Source of the DNA: JAAYUJ01 sp963698165
GTDB taxonomy: Bacteria > Desulfobacterota > Syntrophobacteria > Syntrophobacterales > Syntrophobacteraceae
Assembly (NCBI GenBank): GCA_963698165.1
Contig: CAVOPT010000009.1
Location: 248,001 to 312,000, forward strand
Length of the DNA stretch: 64,000 nt
Direction: 5' to 3'
Shown: one piece after another, positions 35,884-45,382 of the stretch
Numbering within the stretch: the first letter of the stretch is position 1
Layout: each line of letters begins with the position of its first letter
The notes under the pieces: model-generated
What the model saw: the letters and a program-made list of their open reading frames with translations, nothing else
Told to the model about the DNA's origin: nothing
Databases searched by the model: none
Program-made: the position numbers and the translations under genes

Positions 35884-36453
35884 TCAGATGGTTCTGCGAT
35901 ACCCCACGAAACTGTGGATGTCGTTCATAACGTTCTCGTAATCCTTCTTGACACTCTCATACATGGTGGCGTTCTCGATGGCGAGGGCACCGATCTCTGC
36001 AAGTGCCTCGGCGAAGTTCAGCTCGTCCTCATCGAACGTCCTTTTCTCCCCCGTGTAGAGGCGCATGACACCAATGACACGCCCCTTCACGGAAAGGGGA
36101 ACGGAGACCATACTCACGATTCCCTCCGCGGCGGCGGCTTCAGGGTACTGGGCCCTGGGGTCCTTGGTCACATCCTCGACGATGACAGTCTTCCCTTCCA
36201 TGGCCTCGGCGATGCTGCGGTCCGCGTCGACAGCTCCCTTCTGAATGTACTTGTCACTCAATCCTTGCGATGCCGACAACTCCAGGGTCCTCTTCCTGGG
36301 TTTCAGGAGGCGGATGGCACACCCCTTGAGGCACATCACGTCCGTCACCCTGTCCACCGTCGCCTGAAGCACGGTGTGCACATCGAGGCTGGAGTGAACC
36401 ACCTTGACAATGTCTCTGAACGACTGAAAAAACGTTCTTTCCCTGGCTTCCAT
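35884..36453 (-). CDS. GAF-domain protein, last gene of the giant redox operon
   Basis: A 189-residue protein that is almost entirely one GAF domain (FRDIVKVVHSSLDVHTVLQA; MVSVPLSVKGRVIGVMRLYT; AEALAEIGALAIENA). No output domain is attached. Cys41 and Cys45 in VMCLKGCAIRLL could bind a cofactor or sense redox state, but this is speculative. The start lies 47 bases after the stop of the NuoEF-like gene on the same strand, so it is probably co-transcribed and may regulate or sense the state of the large complex. Confidence 0.75.
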   Translation of the reverse strand: MEARERTFFQSFRDIVKVVHSSLDVHTVLQATVDRVTDVMCLKGCAIRLLKPRKRTLELSASQGLSDKYIQKGAVDADRSIAEAMEGKTVIVEDVTKDPRAQYPEAAAAEGIVSMVSVPLSVKGRVIGVMRLYTGEKRTFDEDELNFAEALAEIGALAIENATMYESVKKDYENVMNDIHSFVGYRRTI

Positions 36454-36500
36454 GGGTCACCTCCCTGTCTTGTGTTCTGTCGCACAACTGAAGACTTCTG

Positions 36501-39500
36501 CTAGACGAATTGACGGTTCAACTCATCCAGGGTGCACTCCATTGCCGCATCCCGCACTCCAACTTCGTGATGGGGAACATGGAGCAGATCCAGAAAACGG
36601 TCCCTGTGCCTTGAATGGGATGGCCGATAGCGATCCAGACGTTCCAGTTCCAGGACGAGGTTGCGCATGAGGTGCTTCTTCAGGGTGAAGAAGTATCCTA
36701 CCACCTCGCGACGTCGCCCGGAAATCCTTTCCACCTTCTCCCTCGTGATGAGCCGCAGGGCCTCCAGGATCCTGAAGAGCTCCATGCGGTTCAAGCGCGA
36801 ATTGGAAAGCACGGCGTGGAGAAAAGCATGGGGGAAGAACCGAAGGGCGCTGGTGACCGGATTGGACGCCGTCATACCCAGCCCGCACTGGCTACCGGCC
36901 TTGATGGCATCACTCTTGGCCCACAGCGCGTGGAGGTGATCACTCGTTCCTTCGCCGTGCAGTATGATGTCCAGGTTCACCCCAAGGGACCGGGTTCCCT
37001 GGAAGCACGCGGGGCACTGGCCGCAGGATTCCTCCGCGAGCCAGTCCGTGAAATGCCTTGCAAGACGGACGACGTCGTCGTCCTCCCCAATGAAAACCAA
37101 TCCCCCCGACCCGAGCATGGCTCCCACGTCATCGAAGGTATCGAAATCGAGTGGAGTGTGGAGGAGGTAGGAACGGATTCCGGTCAGGGAAAGAATGGCT
37201 CCCGACGGGCCGCCGATCTGCACCCCGGCGAGGACTTTCCCTTCCTGTATGCCCCCGCAGATGGCGATGACGTCCTGGAGTGTTCTGCCGAAACGCACTT
37301 CCACGAGGCCTGTGCGCTTCACGATGCCTGCAACCGAAAAAATCTTGGAGCCGCCCGTGCTGGCCGTCCCCTGTTCCGCGTACCATTTGGGCCCCCGCTG
37401 GAGAATCAGGGGAACATTGGCGAACGTCTCCACATTATTGAGGAGTGTGGGCTTGCCCCAAAGGCCTCGAACGGTGTTGGAAGGGGCGTTGAGGGTGGGC
37501 TCCGCGGCGTGCCCTTCGATGGCCCGCATGATGGCCCGCTTCTCCCCCGCCACGAAGGCCCCCGCCCCAAGCCGGATGTCCACGTCGAAATGAAATCCCT
37601 CCACCCCGAAAATATTCCTCCCCAGATATCCCTTGCGCCGCGCCCGGAAGATGGCGTTCTCGAGGCGCCTGACGGCGTCCTCGTATTCCTTGCGCACATA
37701 GATCACACCATACCGGGCGCCCACGGCAAAGGCGGCCAGGATCATTCCCTCCAAAGCCTGGTGCGGCCTTTCCTGGATGAGGGTCCGGTCCATGAACGCG
37801 CCGGGATCCCCTTCATCCCCGTTGGCCACGATGAGCTTGATGGGGTCCTGATTCTCGTCACTTTCCAGCACCGTGCAGGCGGCCTTCCTCATGGAATCCC
37901 ATTTCCTTCCGGTGGGAAACCCGGCGCCTCCCCGCCCCCTGAGACCGGCGGCGGCGATCTGATCCACCACATCCCCGGGCTTCCACGGAGCCTCCCCATC
38001 CAGCCCGAGGACTCTTCTCGCCGCCCCGTAACCGCCCAGGGCCACGTAAGCCTCGATGTTTTCCGGGTCCGCACCGGCACTGAAGCCCAGGAGAAGCCGG
38101 TCCTGCAGTCGCAGAAACGCCTCGTCCTCAAAACTCTCCCCCAGGGCGCCCCGGACCTTAAGCCCGCGCTCCCTCTCGGGAGGGGCCTGGTTGGGAGGGG
38201 CCGAAAGCTCGATGATCCGGTAGCCGCCTTCCGCGTCTTCCACGACCACGGCATTGGCCGTGAAGTTCCCCAGCCGAAGGGAACCCTCGAAGCGATCCAC
38301 CCAGACGGAGTCTTCCGCCAGGTAACCTCTGGGTTTGACTGTGCGATGGAGTTCTCCCTCGGAAAAGGGGAGCGGGAAATTGACAACGGATTCCACCTGC
38401 CCGGCTTCGTCCAGAACCAGCGCACCGAGCTGCTCCACTCCATCCGGAAGCCGGAAGTGGAAGCACAGGCTGTGGGCCATGAGCCGGCCAAGAAGGTCCC
38501 TGTGGGAATTATTGCAGGCAAAGACCTGCCCTGCGGCATCAATCTGCAGGCAGGAATCCCCGCTGCTTTCAGATGGAGACCCGGAATGGCCCGGAGAGGA
38601 GCGGTACCCCTCAATTTCCCCTCGGTGCGCCGGCAGCGAGGGGACCCCTTGGGCCAACCCCTCGACGACGCTCTTGATCCTCAGGTTTTCGATGGGATCA
38701 CTCATGTGCCCCGGGGCAAGCATCCCCTGAATCCTTTCCAGGAACACGAGGTGGTTTTCATAGCTGGGGCCCCGAAGCAATTGGTCCAGAAGGTCGGGTA
38801 TGTCCGCTTCTTTTCTTCTTCCGAGGAAGGTGTCACGGGCCTTGACCACCGGAGCGAGATGGCACACTCCGAAGCAATCCATCTCGATGAACTGAATGCC
38901 CCTGCGCCCCACTTGTCCCTCTTCCGCCGTGATTTCGTCCGCGATCTTCCGGGAAAGCTCCGGCTGGCCTCTGAGGAAGCACGCGGTTCCTTTGCAGACG
39001 TAGATGATCACGTCGCCGCCCCTGTCCGCGCTGAACTGCTTGTAGGAAGCAATGAGACGGATCACCTCCACGGGTTCCACCTGAAAGGCGTGCACAATTC
39101 TTTGAACAGCCTCCGGGGTGACGTATCCGAAAATGTTCTGGATCTCATGGAGGACACGGGGTAGGTGCGCCCGGAAACCCAAGCCCGGTATGGCGCTGTA
39201 AATGTCCTTCCGCTGCTCCCGTTCAGCGATGGCCGACACCACATCCGGGCGGAGCATGAACGCGTAGAGAAAGTGGTCGGCCTCTCTTGCGTTCATGTGA
39301 AGCTTCCGGGTAGCGTATTCAGGCAGACTATTGAACCGGTCCAACTCACGGAAAAGAGCTTCCGCCCGCACATGGTTTGGCGCGTAACAGGTGGCGAGGA
39401 TTCCTCGGTAGGCGTCTTCCCTTTCGATCAAGTGGCGCACGAAGGCTGCGTGACCTCTCCGCTCCAGGGGGAGGCCTTCCAGGAGAATGAGGGAGGCCTT

Positions 39501-40271
39501 CTCCAGGGGTTTGAGGCTGAGAGGAACCTCCAGGGTGCCATGGGCTTTGCCCGCTTCCTGAAGGAGTTGCTCCCAGAGCTTCCCGGGATCTTCGGGAAGT
39601 GCCTCAAAGGCACGGGAGAAATCCCGCGGCGCCCCAAGGGCCTGAGCCAGGCCGTCGATAATCATCCGAAGGAGCTCCTCCGTGAATTCGTGAAAACGGC
39701 TGGGATGGCTCCCAAAGGTCCGGCTGACCCCCGTGAGACCCATGAGGCTCCCCCGGGTCTCCGTGATGAGTCCCTGAATCGCCCGTCCGTAAGCTGGCCC
39801 GTCGGAAGTCCGGAGCTCTTTTAACCGCGCCGTCTCCTCCCGGAGTCTTCCGTCCCCCTTCCCGCCGCTCCCGGCAAGAGCGAAGATGCCCGAGGTTTCC
39901 CCCAGGTATTCCAGCATCATTTCGAGGACATCCACTTCACGCCAGTCGCCCCGGGATAGAAACGATTCCAGGAGCTTGACCAGATGGGGCTTCACATCGG
40001 AAGGGACGGGGATTTCACCGTCGTCCAGAAGAGTTCCCCGGAAATCCTGCCACCTCCGGGAGTTTGTCCCGACGGAGAGGCGAAGTCGTTCCAGGCTGAA
40101 CCTCAGCGCGCAGACCTCTGCCGCGAGATGGCCCAAGAAAGAGGGAATCCTCGAGTCCCTTGGGCCGGGTTGAGCCTGACTCGCCAGATTGTGACGGTGA
40201 AGCCACTGACCCGGGGTCATGCCCGGTTCCGGTAGCCAGTCGACATTCCGTGAAAAACCATTGGCCGTCAT
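36501..40271 (-). CDS. Giant NuoE-linker-NuoF fusion, NADH-dehydrogenase-like flavoprotein (1,256 aa)
   Basis: Domain order: ~360 N-terminal residues of unknown fold; a NuoE-like thioredoxin-fold domain (~375-500) with [2Fe-2S] ligands VCKGTACFLRG and DCFGVCHLAP; a ~160-residue insert that may be PAS-like; then NuoF (~690-1110). NuoF shows the FMN loop GRGGAGFPTGRKW near 775, NGDEGDPGAFMDR, and the [4Fe-4S] set ESCGQCPACFQGT plus a distal Cys in SQCGLG near 1080-1125. The usual GEE of the NADH/FMN site reads GEKRAIMRAIEG, so one acidic residue is replaced by Lys. Ordinary NuoE and NuoF total ~600 residues. A GAGGTGA ribosome site precedes ATG 40271. It should pass electrons between NAD(P)H and Fe-S partners encoded upstream. 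Confidence 0.82.
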   Translation of the reverse strand: MTANGFSRNVDWLPEPGMTPGQWLHRHNLASQAQPGPRDSRIPSFLGHLAAEVCALRFSLERLRLSVGTNSRRWQDFRGTLLDDGEIPVPSDVKPHLVKLLESFLSRGDWREVDVLEMMLEYLGETSGIFALAGSGGKGDGRLREETARLKELRTSDGPAYGRAIQGLITETRGSLMGLTGVSRTFGSHPSRFHEFTEELLRMIIDGLAQALGAPRDFSRAFEALPEDPGKLWEQLLQEAGKAHGTLEVPLSLKPLEKASLILLEGLPLERRGHAAFVRHLIEREDAYRGILATCYAPNHVRAEALFRELDRFNSLPEYATRKLHMNAREADHFLYAFMLRPDVVSAIAEREQRKDIYSAIPGLGFRAHLPRVLHEIQNIFGYVTPEAVQRIVHAFQVEPVEVIRLIASYKQFSADRGGDVIIYVCKGTACFLRGQPELSRKIADEITAEEGQVGRRGIQFIEMDCFGVCHLAPVVKARDTFLGRRKEADIPDLLDQLLRGPSYENHLVFLERIQGMLAPGHMSDPIENLRIKSVVEGLAQGVPSLPAHRGEIEGYRSSPGHSGSPSESSGDSCLQIDAAGQVFACNNSHRDLLGRLMAHSLCFHFRLPDGVEQLGALVLDEAGQVESVVNFPLPFSEGELHRTVKPRGYLAEDSVWVDRFEGSLRLGNFTANAVVVEDAEGGYRIIELSAPPNQAPPERERGLKVRGALGESFEDEAFLRLQDRLLLGFSAGADPENIEAYVALGGYGAARRVLGLDGEAPWKPGDVVDQIAAAGLRGRGGAGFPTGRKWDSMRKAACTVLESDENQDPIKLIVANGDEGDPGAFMDRTLIQERPHQALEGMILAAFAVGARYGVIYVRKEYEDAVRRLENAIFRARRKGYLGRNIFGVEGFHFDVDIRLGAGAFVAGEKRAIMRAIEGHAAEPTLNAPSNTVRGLWGKPTLLNNVETFANVPLILQRGPKWYAEQGTASTGGSKIFSVAGIVKRTGLVEVRFGRTLQDVIAICGGIQEGKVLAGVQIGGPSGAILSLTGIRSYLLHTPLDFDTFDDVGAMLGSGGLVFIGEDDDVVRLARHFTDWLAEESCGQCPACFQGTRSLGVNLDIILHGEGTSDHLHALWAKSDAIKAGSQCGLGMTASNPVTSALRFFPHAFLHAVLSNSRLNRMELFRILEALRLITREKVERISGRRREVVGYFFTLKKHLMRNLVLELERLDRYRPSHSRHRDRFLDLLHVPHHEVGVRDAAMECTLDELNRQFV

Positions 40272-40333
40272 TTTGCGTCACCTCTTCCGGGCATTAAAGC
40301 CGCGGTCTTGGAACTGTTCTCTTGCGGTTCATA

Positions 40334-43300
40334 TCAGCCAACCACGAAGAGCGCGCTCTCAGACACATTCCCTATGGAGCCCCCCAGCTGGTCCTCCATC
40401 CATGCTTGGAAGTCCTGTTCCGCCGCCTCGGCGGTTTCTCCCTCCAGGTCCAAGAGCGAAACCCCGAGGACGGCCCGAATCCGCTCGTCCAGTTCCTTCA
40501 GGCGCTCGTCACGGTCGGGACGCACCGAGGATCTGAAGTCGAACACGGGCATCAGCCATTGTTCCACGATGAATCGCAGGAAGTCCTCCCACGTCGGCTC
40601 GGGGACGCTCTTCTGGTATTGCCGCAGGATGTAGAAAACAGTGCGCTGGTTAATGCCACCAGAACTCCACCCGGCAACGATTTCCTTCCGCTTTTCGTCG
40701 ATTTCATCGACGATCCGCCGGATGCGGCTCTGGAAAGTCGCAATGCGCTCCGATTCCAGAAGGTCGGAGAGGTGGCGGTACATCTCCCCTTTGATCTGTC
40801 CGAGGGCCACACCCCTTCGACTGACGATCTCGGCCTGCTCATGGTCGGCGTGGCCGCCTTCCCTGAGAATTTCCAGGCGCATTTTCTGGAACCGGCGCTC
40901 GATTTCATTCAGTTCCGGATGCTGCGCGGCCAGCTTTCGCGCGGTGACGGATGTGAAAATCCAGATCTTCCGCTTCCTCAGCTGCTCCAGTCGGCCCCAT
41001 TCGCGGTTGGCCGCCGCTTTCAGCGCCTCCTCGTCGATGCCCGCGAGGTCATAGCCCGCAACAAGCATGTCCTGGACTGCCTTGTCCGCGCCCGGCGCGT
41101 CGGTGTCGTTGGAGCACAGGAGGAGGTGATAGCGGAGGAAATCGAGAAGCTCATTGGCCGCGGATGCCACATTGCGCTTTTCCCTTCTGCCCACGCCCTT
41201 GGCAAGGCACGCGTTCACCGGTCCCTTGTCCTGGAGATGGGAAAACAGCAGGCGGATACCCAGGCCGGTTCCCGGAGAAGACTTGGGCGGCGGCCCCTCG
41301 AGGATGCGCTCCTCGGTAAACCGCAGCCAGGCGGCCTCCATGACATCGGAAGTCTCCCGAATCTCCCGGAGGAGGGCGGTCAGCGTGTCCAGGTTTCCCT
41401 CCATCTTGGCCAGAAGGAAGAGGTAATGGAGCAGGCGCTCCCGGTCCATGGGCGGCTGAGCCTGAAAAAGACCCTCGAGGCTGTTTGCAAGGCCTGGAAT
41501 CTTGCCAAGAAAATCGTCTTCCGAGCTTTCCGACCGACCGGCCGGCGGCCGCCTCGCCTCGAGAAGCACCCTGGGAGCCCCTTTGCGGATAGCCTTGTGG
41601 AGAACATCGTCCTCGAGCGCTGCGAGAAGCTCACGACGTGCCTCAAGGTCTTTCAAAACTGAATCGAGCTCCTCCTGGACAGTATGGCGGCCACACCCGT
41701 TTCTCATGAGCCGGCGGACAAGGACCCGGAAGGATCCCAGGGGCGGCCGTTCGGGGAGGGTTCCCCCGATGCCTTCTTTGAGCCACCTGGCCTCGGCCTC
41801 CTCTTGAGCGCGGTGGCCGGTCATCACCAAAACGAGAGCCCGAATGAGAGCTGCCCGCTTAGCCAGTGAACCGCTCCATCCCTCCAGGAACACCCCTCCG
41901 TCTCCTTGTGGACCGGCGATGCCGCCTTCCGATCCCATCTCCCCTGCGAGAGCTTCCTGCTCCGACGCGGATAAATCTTCCCACCGGCAAGAGAACCGCG
42001 GAGAGAAGGCGATGCTCTCGGCCTGGAAACGATCCCAGATCCCTTCCACGTCGACGACGGCCTGGTCCCCGAAGGGAAGCCGGGGCCCCGGGCAGGATGA
42101 TCTGGCCAGGATGTGTTCATCCACAAGGGCTTCCAGGACAAACCGAAGCTCGGTCATGTCCGACACACCTCTACCCCGTGTGACCTCACCCCGCCTTTCG
42201 ACTCGTCGGAGGAAATCCTTCTCCTCGAGATCCACCACGTGGTCCAGGTGGCGTCTGAGCAGTTCCCCCGGTGCGCCGGCGGAACTGCTGCATTCCTCTG
42301 AAAAGTGAGACCCGCGCAGGGACTTCAACGCGTCTCCCGGCGCCAGGGAGTACTCCTGGTGCCAGTAGGCGTTCTTGATGATTTTCGTGAAGTCCTCCCA
42401 GTCATGGATGGAGAAATCGGGATGGTTCAGGATGAGCAGGTCCTCGTTCCACCATTGTCTGAATCCGTCCTGATGCCGTTCGAGCCTATCCCAGAGCACC
42501 AGGCTCCTGTCTCTCGGGCTCAGCTGGTGCAGAAAGAGGAGGTCCGCGTAGCCTTGCGCCGCCACCCATGCCGGGTCCTGGGCACGGAGAAGAGGTTTCC
42601 CCTGCCTATTCTTCACTGCCAGGGCAAGCCAGTCCTGCTTCTGCCGGAACAGATGCCATGCAGCCTCTTCTCTGGCATCACCCCGATCCACGAGGAGTCT
42701 CCTCTCCTCATCGGTGAGACGTTCCGCCGACTCGTATCCCAAATACCGACAGAGCTCCCCGTAAAACGCCTCCGGACTCGGACACCTGAAGATCTCCGGC
42801 TTGGGAGAGAGTCCCTCCCAGACATCCCTGAGGCGCTCCAGAAAAAGAGACCTGGCTTTTCTGCAAACGGGGGAAAGGACGACACAGAATGAATCCCGCT
42901 CACCCATCCTGCGCCATTGGGCTCGGTCTCTCAAGGCTTCCAGCAGAGACGCCGAAGCATTCCCGTCCGGGATCTTTTCCATCAGTGCACCGAAGCGTTC
43001 CAACAACCGGGTGAGCCCCTGGGGAGAAAGCTGAACACAGGCGCTGGGCTCGGCCCTGCCCCGGAGGAGCGCCTGGGCAAAATTCCTGCAACTTGCCTCG
43101 CCGCATGCCCCGCAGTCCAGCTGGGGCAAGGCTCGCACCAGCTCGCTCAGAGCCTCCCGGTCGAGATCGCTCGTCCCGTCATCCCTTCCAAGAACCGAAA
43201 GGATTGCACCCCGGGGTGTTTCCAGGAAAAGGGGACCCGGAGTGCGATCCACTTTTTCCGCCGCTCTGCTGACTTCCTCCAGGAACCCGTCCAGGTCGGC

Positions 43301-45382
43301 GTTTTCAAGAAACGCGGAAGGGTCTCTACCGATGCGGCAATGGACTGCCCATGCCATGGCAGCCTGCCACTCCCGGCTGTTGACGACGAACGGCCTCGTT
43401 TGTGCACGGTAAAGGGCGCTCTTTGCCCTCAGGAACGCTTCCCGGGCATCCCGCGACGCCATCATTTCAATACGGGCATGGGTTGGTGCCAGGAGCTTCA
43501 CGAGGAGGTCGATCTCCTCGCGCCAGGACCCGGTGACTTCAAGGCGCGGGAGATTGGACTGGTGCCTTCCGAGGGCAACGATGAGCCGGTAATAGACAGG
43601 TGCGACCGCGTCGAGGAACCCGGCGAACGACTCCTCGGCAGGCTCCTCCACCCTGGCCTCAGGCGGAGCCGCAGGAGTCCTTTGCAAGAGATGCTCCCTG
43701 ACGGCATCGAGGGTGTGTGCCCACCCCCCGACGGCATCGATGGAGAGGGCATCGGCTCTTTCCACGACCCATTCGAGCTTCTCGGCCTCGGCCGCGTCTT
43801 TTCCCGCGACGCGTTCGCCCATGGATGGATCCTTGAGTGTCAATCCAAGATCCCTTTGAAGCATCCGGAAGAGAAGGCAGCGGGCAAAGACCGCGTAATC
43901 GTGATGGCCCTGGACCACGCCGGTGGCCTGGATACGCTCCAGAGCACCCCGTTGCCTCTTTTCCTCATCTTCCATGATCCGTTTGAGTTCATGCTTGGAA
44001 CCCAGCTCATAACCCTTCCGAGGCCTGACCAGGGTGCGGATCACATCGTCGGGAAGAAGCTGCCGAATGCCCTCCTCTCCGCTTTCAGCCCCTTCGGGGA
44101 GAGGCCACGGTTCGCCCGCCAGAAACCATCCGACTGCAAGACGAATGAGCCGATGGACCAGATGTGCCTGGGGGAGCGGTTGAACGCAGGACGCGACAAA
44201 GGCTTTCAGCTCCTCCACGGCCTCCGTGATGATGCGCCGGTGGAGCTTGAGGAGGTCCTCGCGGCCGACTAGGAGGTCCTGGTGATAGTCTCCGGAAAGC
44301 CCTTCCAGATTCAGGAACAGGGGCAGCCGGCATTTCTCGAGCCGCTCGGTGTCGCCGACGGCAACGGAATCCGACGCGTAGGGATCCCGAAACTTCTCGT
44401 GCTTGATGTTGAAGCCCTCCTTCTGAAGCTGGTCCAGAAGGAAGACCACTTCCGGCAGGTCACGCCGGTGCAGGGTGCGCTGGACAACCACCCTCATCAA
44501 ATCCAGTAGGCTGTCGAATTCCCGTGTCGCATTCACCTTCTCGAGGCGGGCCCGTTCTTCCGGTTCGATGGTCTCCGAAAGGCAGAACTGGTGGGATCGA
44601 AGCAGCACATAGAGGAATCCCTGCAACGGGATGCCGGGATGGAGGTCAGGCGACACCCTGCCCTCGAGCTCCCGCGAAAGACGCAGGGTGAAAGCGCCCG
44701 GGTTCCAGCCGGACTTGTTCATTTCCCCCAGAAGACTGGTTTCAAGCCATATGTGAAGGTCTTGGAGATTGCTGAGAGTATGCCCACCTATACCCATCCG
44801 AAGGGTCTTCATGCGGTCCAGTCTGCTTTCGTGCTCGTCGGGGTCCGACCGGTGGTACCGCTCGATGTCCAGGAAAATCCTGGTCCAGGATGCGATTTCG
44901 TGAGGCTGCCTCTCAAAAAAGCCCGCCTGTTCCACAAGGCCGAACCCGGCGAGCAGGGGACAGGACGCGCCCACATTCGAAGCCGGCTCCCATTGCTCCT
45001 TTCCCCACCATGACCGCGCCAGGTGAGCGGCGTCCCGGCAAGGCCCCCCCGAGCCGCGCGAGTCGCACAGTCTCTCTGCCTCGTAGAGGCCCTCGACGGA
45101 ATCGCGGACGGCATGTCGGATCAAACGGTCTTCAGCTGGAACAATGAAAAGGGTGGTCACGAGATGGAGGAGCTGGGAAGTGACGGCTTCCTTCAACTCC
45201 TCGATGCGGTGCTTCCGCCGGCCCCCGATATCGAAAGGCGCCGTCTCCGGATGGTCCCCCGTCAACCGGGGCCCCTTGATCCTCTCCGTGGGGGCTCCGG
45301 AGCCGGCGACCCTCACCGGGAAGCCGGCCTCCAACTCTCGATACAAAGCCTCGCGTCTGTTTGCGCTTATCATGGCTCTCAC
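40334..45382 (-). CDS. 1,682-residue protein with one Rnf/CODH-type Fe-S signature, otherwise unknown
   Basis: I recognise only one motif: around residues 750-785, LDCGACGEASCRNFAQALLRG...SAC, the CxxCxxxxC...C set that binds a [4Fe-4S] cluster in RnfB, corrinoid proteins and ACS/CODH subunits. The rest is helical, charged, free of membrane segments and signal peptide, and includes coiled-coil-like stretches near the C-terminus. The GTG start (45382) overlaps the stop of the PFOR-like gene (GTGA), so the two are coupled. The frame is intact over 5 kb. It is plausibly a scaffold or electron conduit of the same complex; enzymatic function is unknown. Confidence 0.75.
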   Translation of the reverse strand: MRAMISANRREALYRELEAGFPVRVAGSGAPTERIKGPRLTGDHPETAPFDIGGRRKHRIEELKEAVTSQLLHLVTTLFIVPAEDRLIRHAVRDSVEGLYEAERLCDSRGSGGPCRDAAHLARSWWGKEQWEPASNVGASCPLLAGFGLVEQAGFFERQPHEIASWTRIFLDIERYHRSDPDEHESRLDRMKTLRMGIGGHTLSNLQDLHIWLETSLLGEMNKSGWNPGAFTLRLSRELEGRVSPDLHPGIPLQGFLYVLLRSHQFCLSETIEPEERARLEKVNATREFDSLLDLMRVVVQRTLHRRDLPEVVFLLDQLQKEGFNIKHEKFRDPYASDSVAVGDTERLEKCRLPLFLNLEGLSGDYHQDLLVGREDLLKLHRRIITEAVEELKAFVASCVQPLPQAHLVHRLIRLAVGWFLAGEPWPLPEGAESGEEGIRQLLPDDVIRTLVRPRKGYELGSKHELKRIMEDEEKRQRGALERIQATGVVQGHHDYAVFARCLLFRMLQRDLGLTLKDPSMGERVAGKDAAEAEKLEWVVERADALSIDAVGGWAHTLDAVREHLLQRTPAAPPEARVEEPAEESFAGFLDAVAPVYYRLIVALGRHQSNLPRLEVTGSWREEIDLLVKLLAPTHARIEMMASRDAREAFLRAKSALYRAQTRPFVVNSREWQAAMAWAVHCRIGRDPSAFLENADLDGFLEEVSRAAEKVDRTPGPLFLETPRGAILSVLGRDDGTSDLDREALSELVRALPQLDCGACGEASCRNFAQALLRGRAEPSACVQLSPQGLTRLLERFGALMEKIPDGNASASLLEALRDRAQWRRMGERDSFCVVLSPVCRKARSLFLERLRDVWEGLSPKPEIFRCPSPEAFYGELCRYLGYESAERLTDEERRLLVDRGDAREEAAWHLFRQKQDWLALAVKNRQGKPLLRAQDPAWVAAQGYADLLFLHQLSPRDRSLVLWDRLERHQDGFRQWWNEDLLILNHPDFSIHDWEDFTKIIKNAYWHQEYSLAPGDALKSLRGSHFSEECSSSAGAPGELLRRHLDHVVDLEEKDFLRRVERRGEVTRGRGVSDMTELRFVLEALVDEHILARSSCPGPRLPFGDQAVVDVEGIWDRFQAESIAFSPRFSCRWEDLSASEQEALAGEMGSEGGIAGPQGDGGVFLEGWSGSLAKRAALIRALVLVMTGHRAQEEAEARWLKEGIGGTLPERPPLGSFRVLVRRLMRNGCGRHTVQEELDSVLKDLEARRELLAALEDDVLHKAIRKGAPRVLLEARRPPAGRSESSEDDFLGKIPGLANSLEGLFQAQPPMDRERLLHYLFLLAKMEGNLDTLTALLREIRETSDVMEAAWLRFTEERILEGPPPKSSPGTGLGIRLLFSHLQDKGPVNACLAKGVGRREKRNVASAANELLDFLRYHLLLCSNDTDAPGADKAVQDMLVAGYDLAGIDEEALKAAANREWGRLEQLRKRKIWIFTSVTARKLAAQHPELNEIERRFQKMRLEILREGGHADHEQAEIVSRRGVALGQIKGEMYRHLSDLLESERIATFQSRIRRIVDEIDEKRKEIVAGWSSGGINQRTVFYILRQYQKSVPEPTWEDFLRFIVEQWLMPVFDFRSSVRPDRDERLKELDERIRAVLGVSLLDLEGETAEAAEQDFQAWMEDQLGGSIGNVSESALFVVG

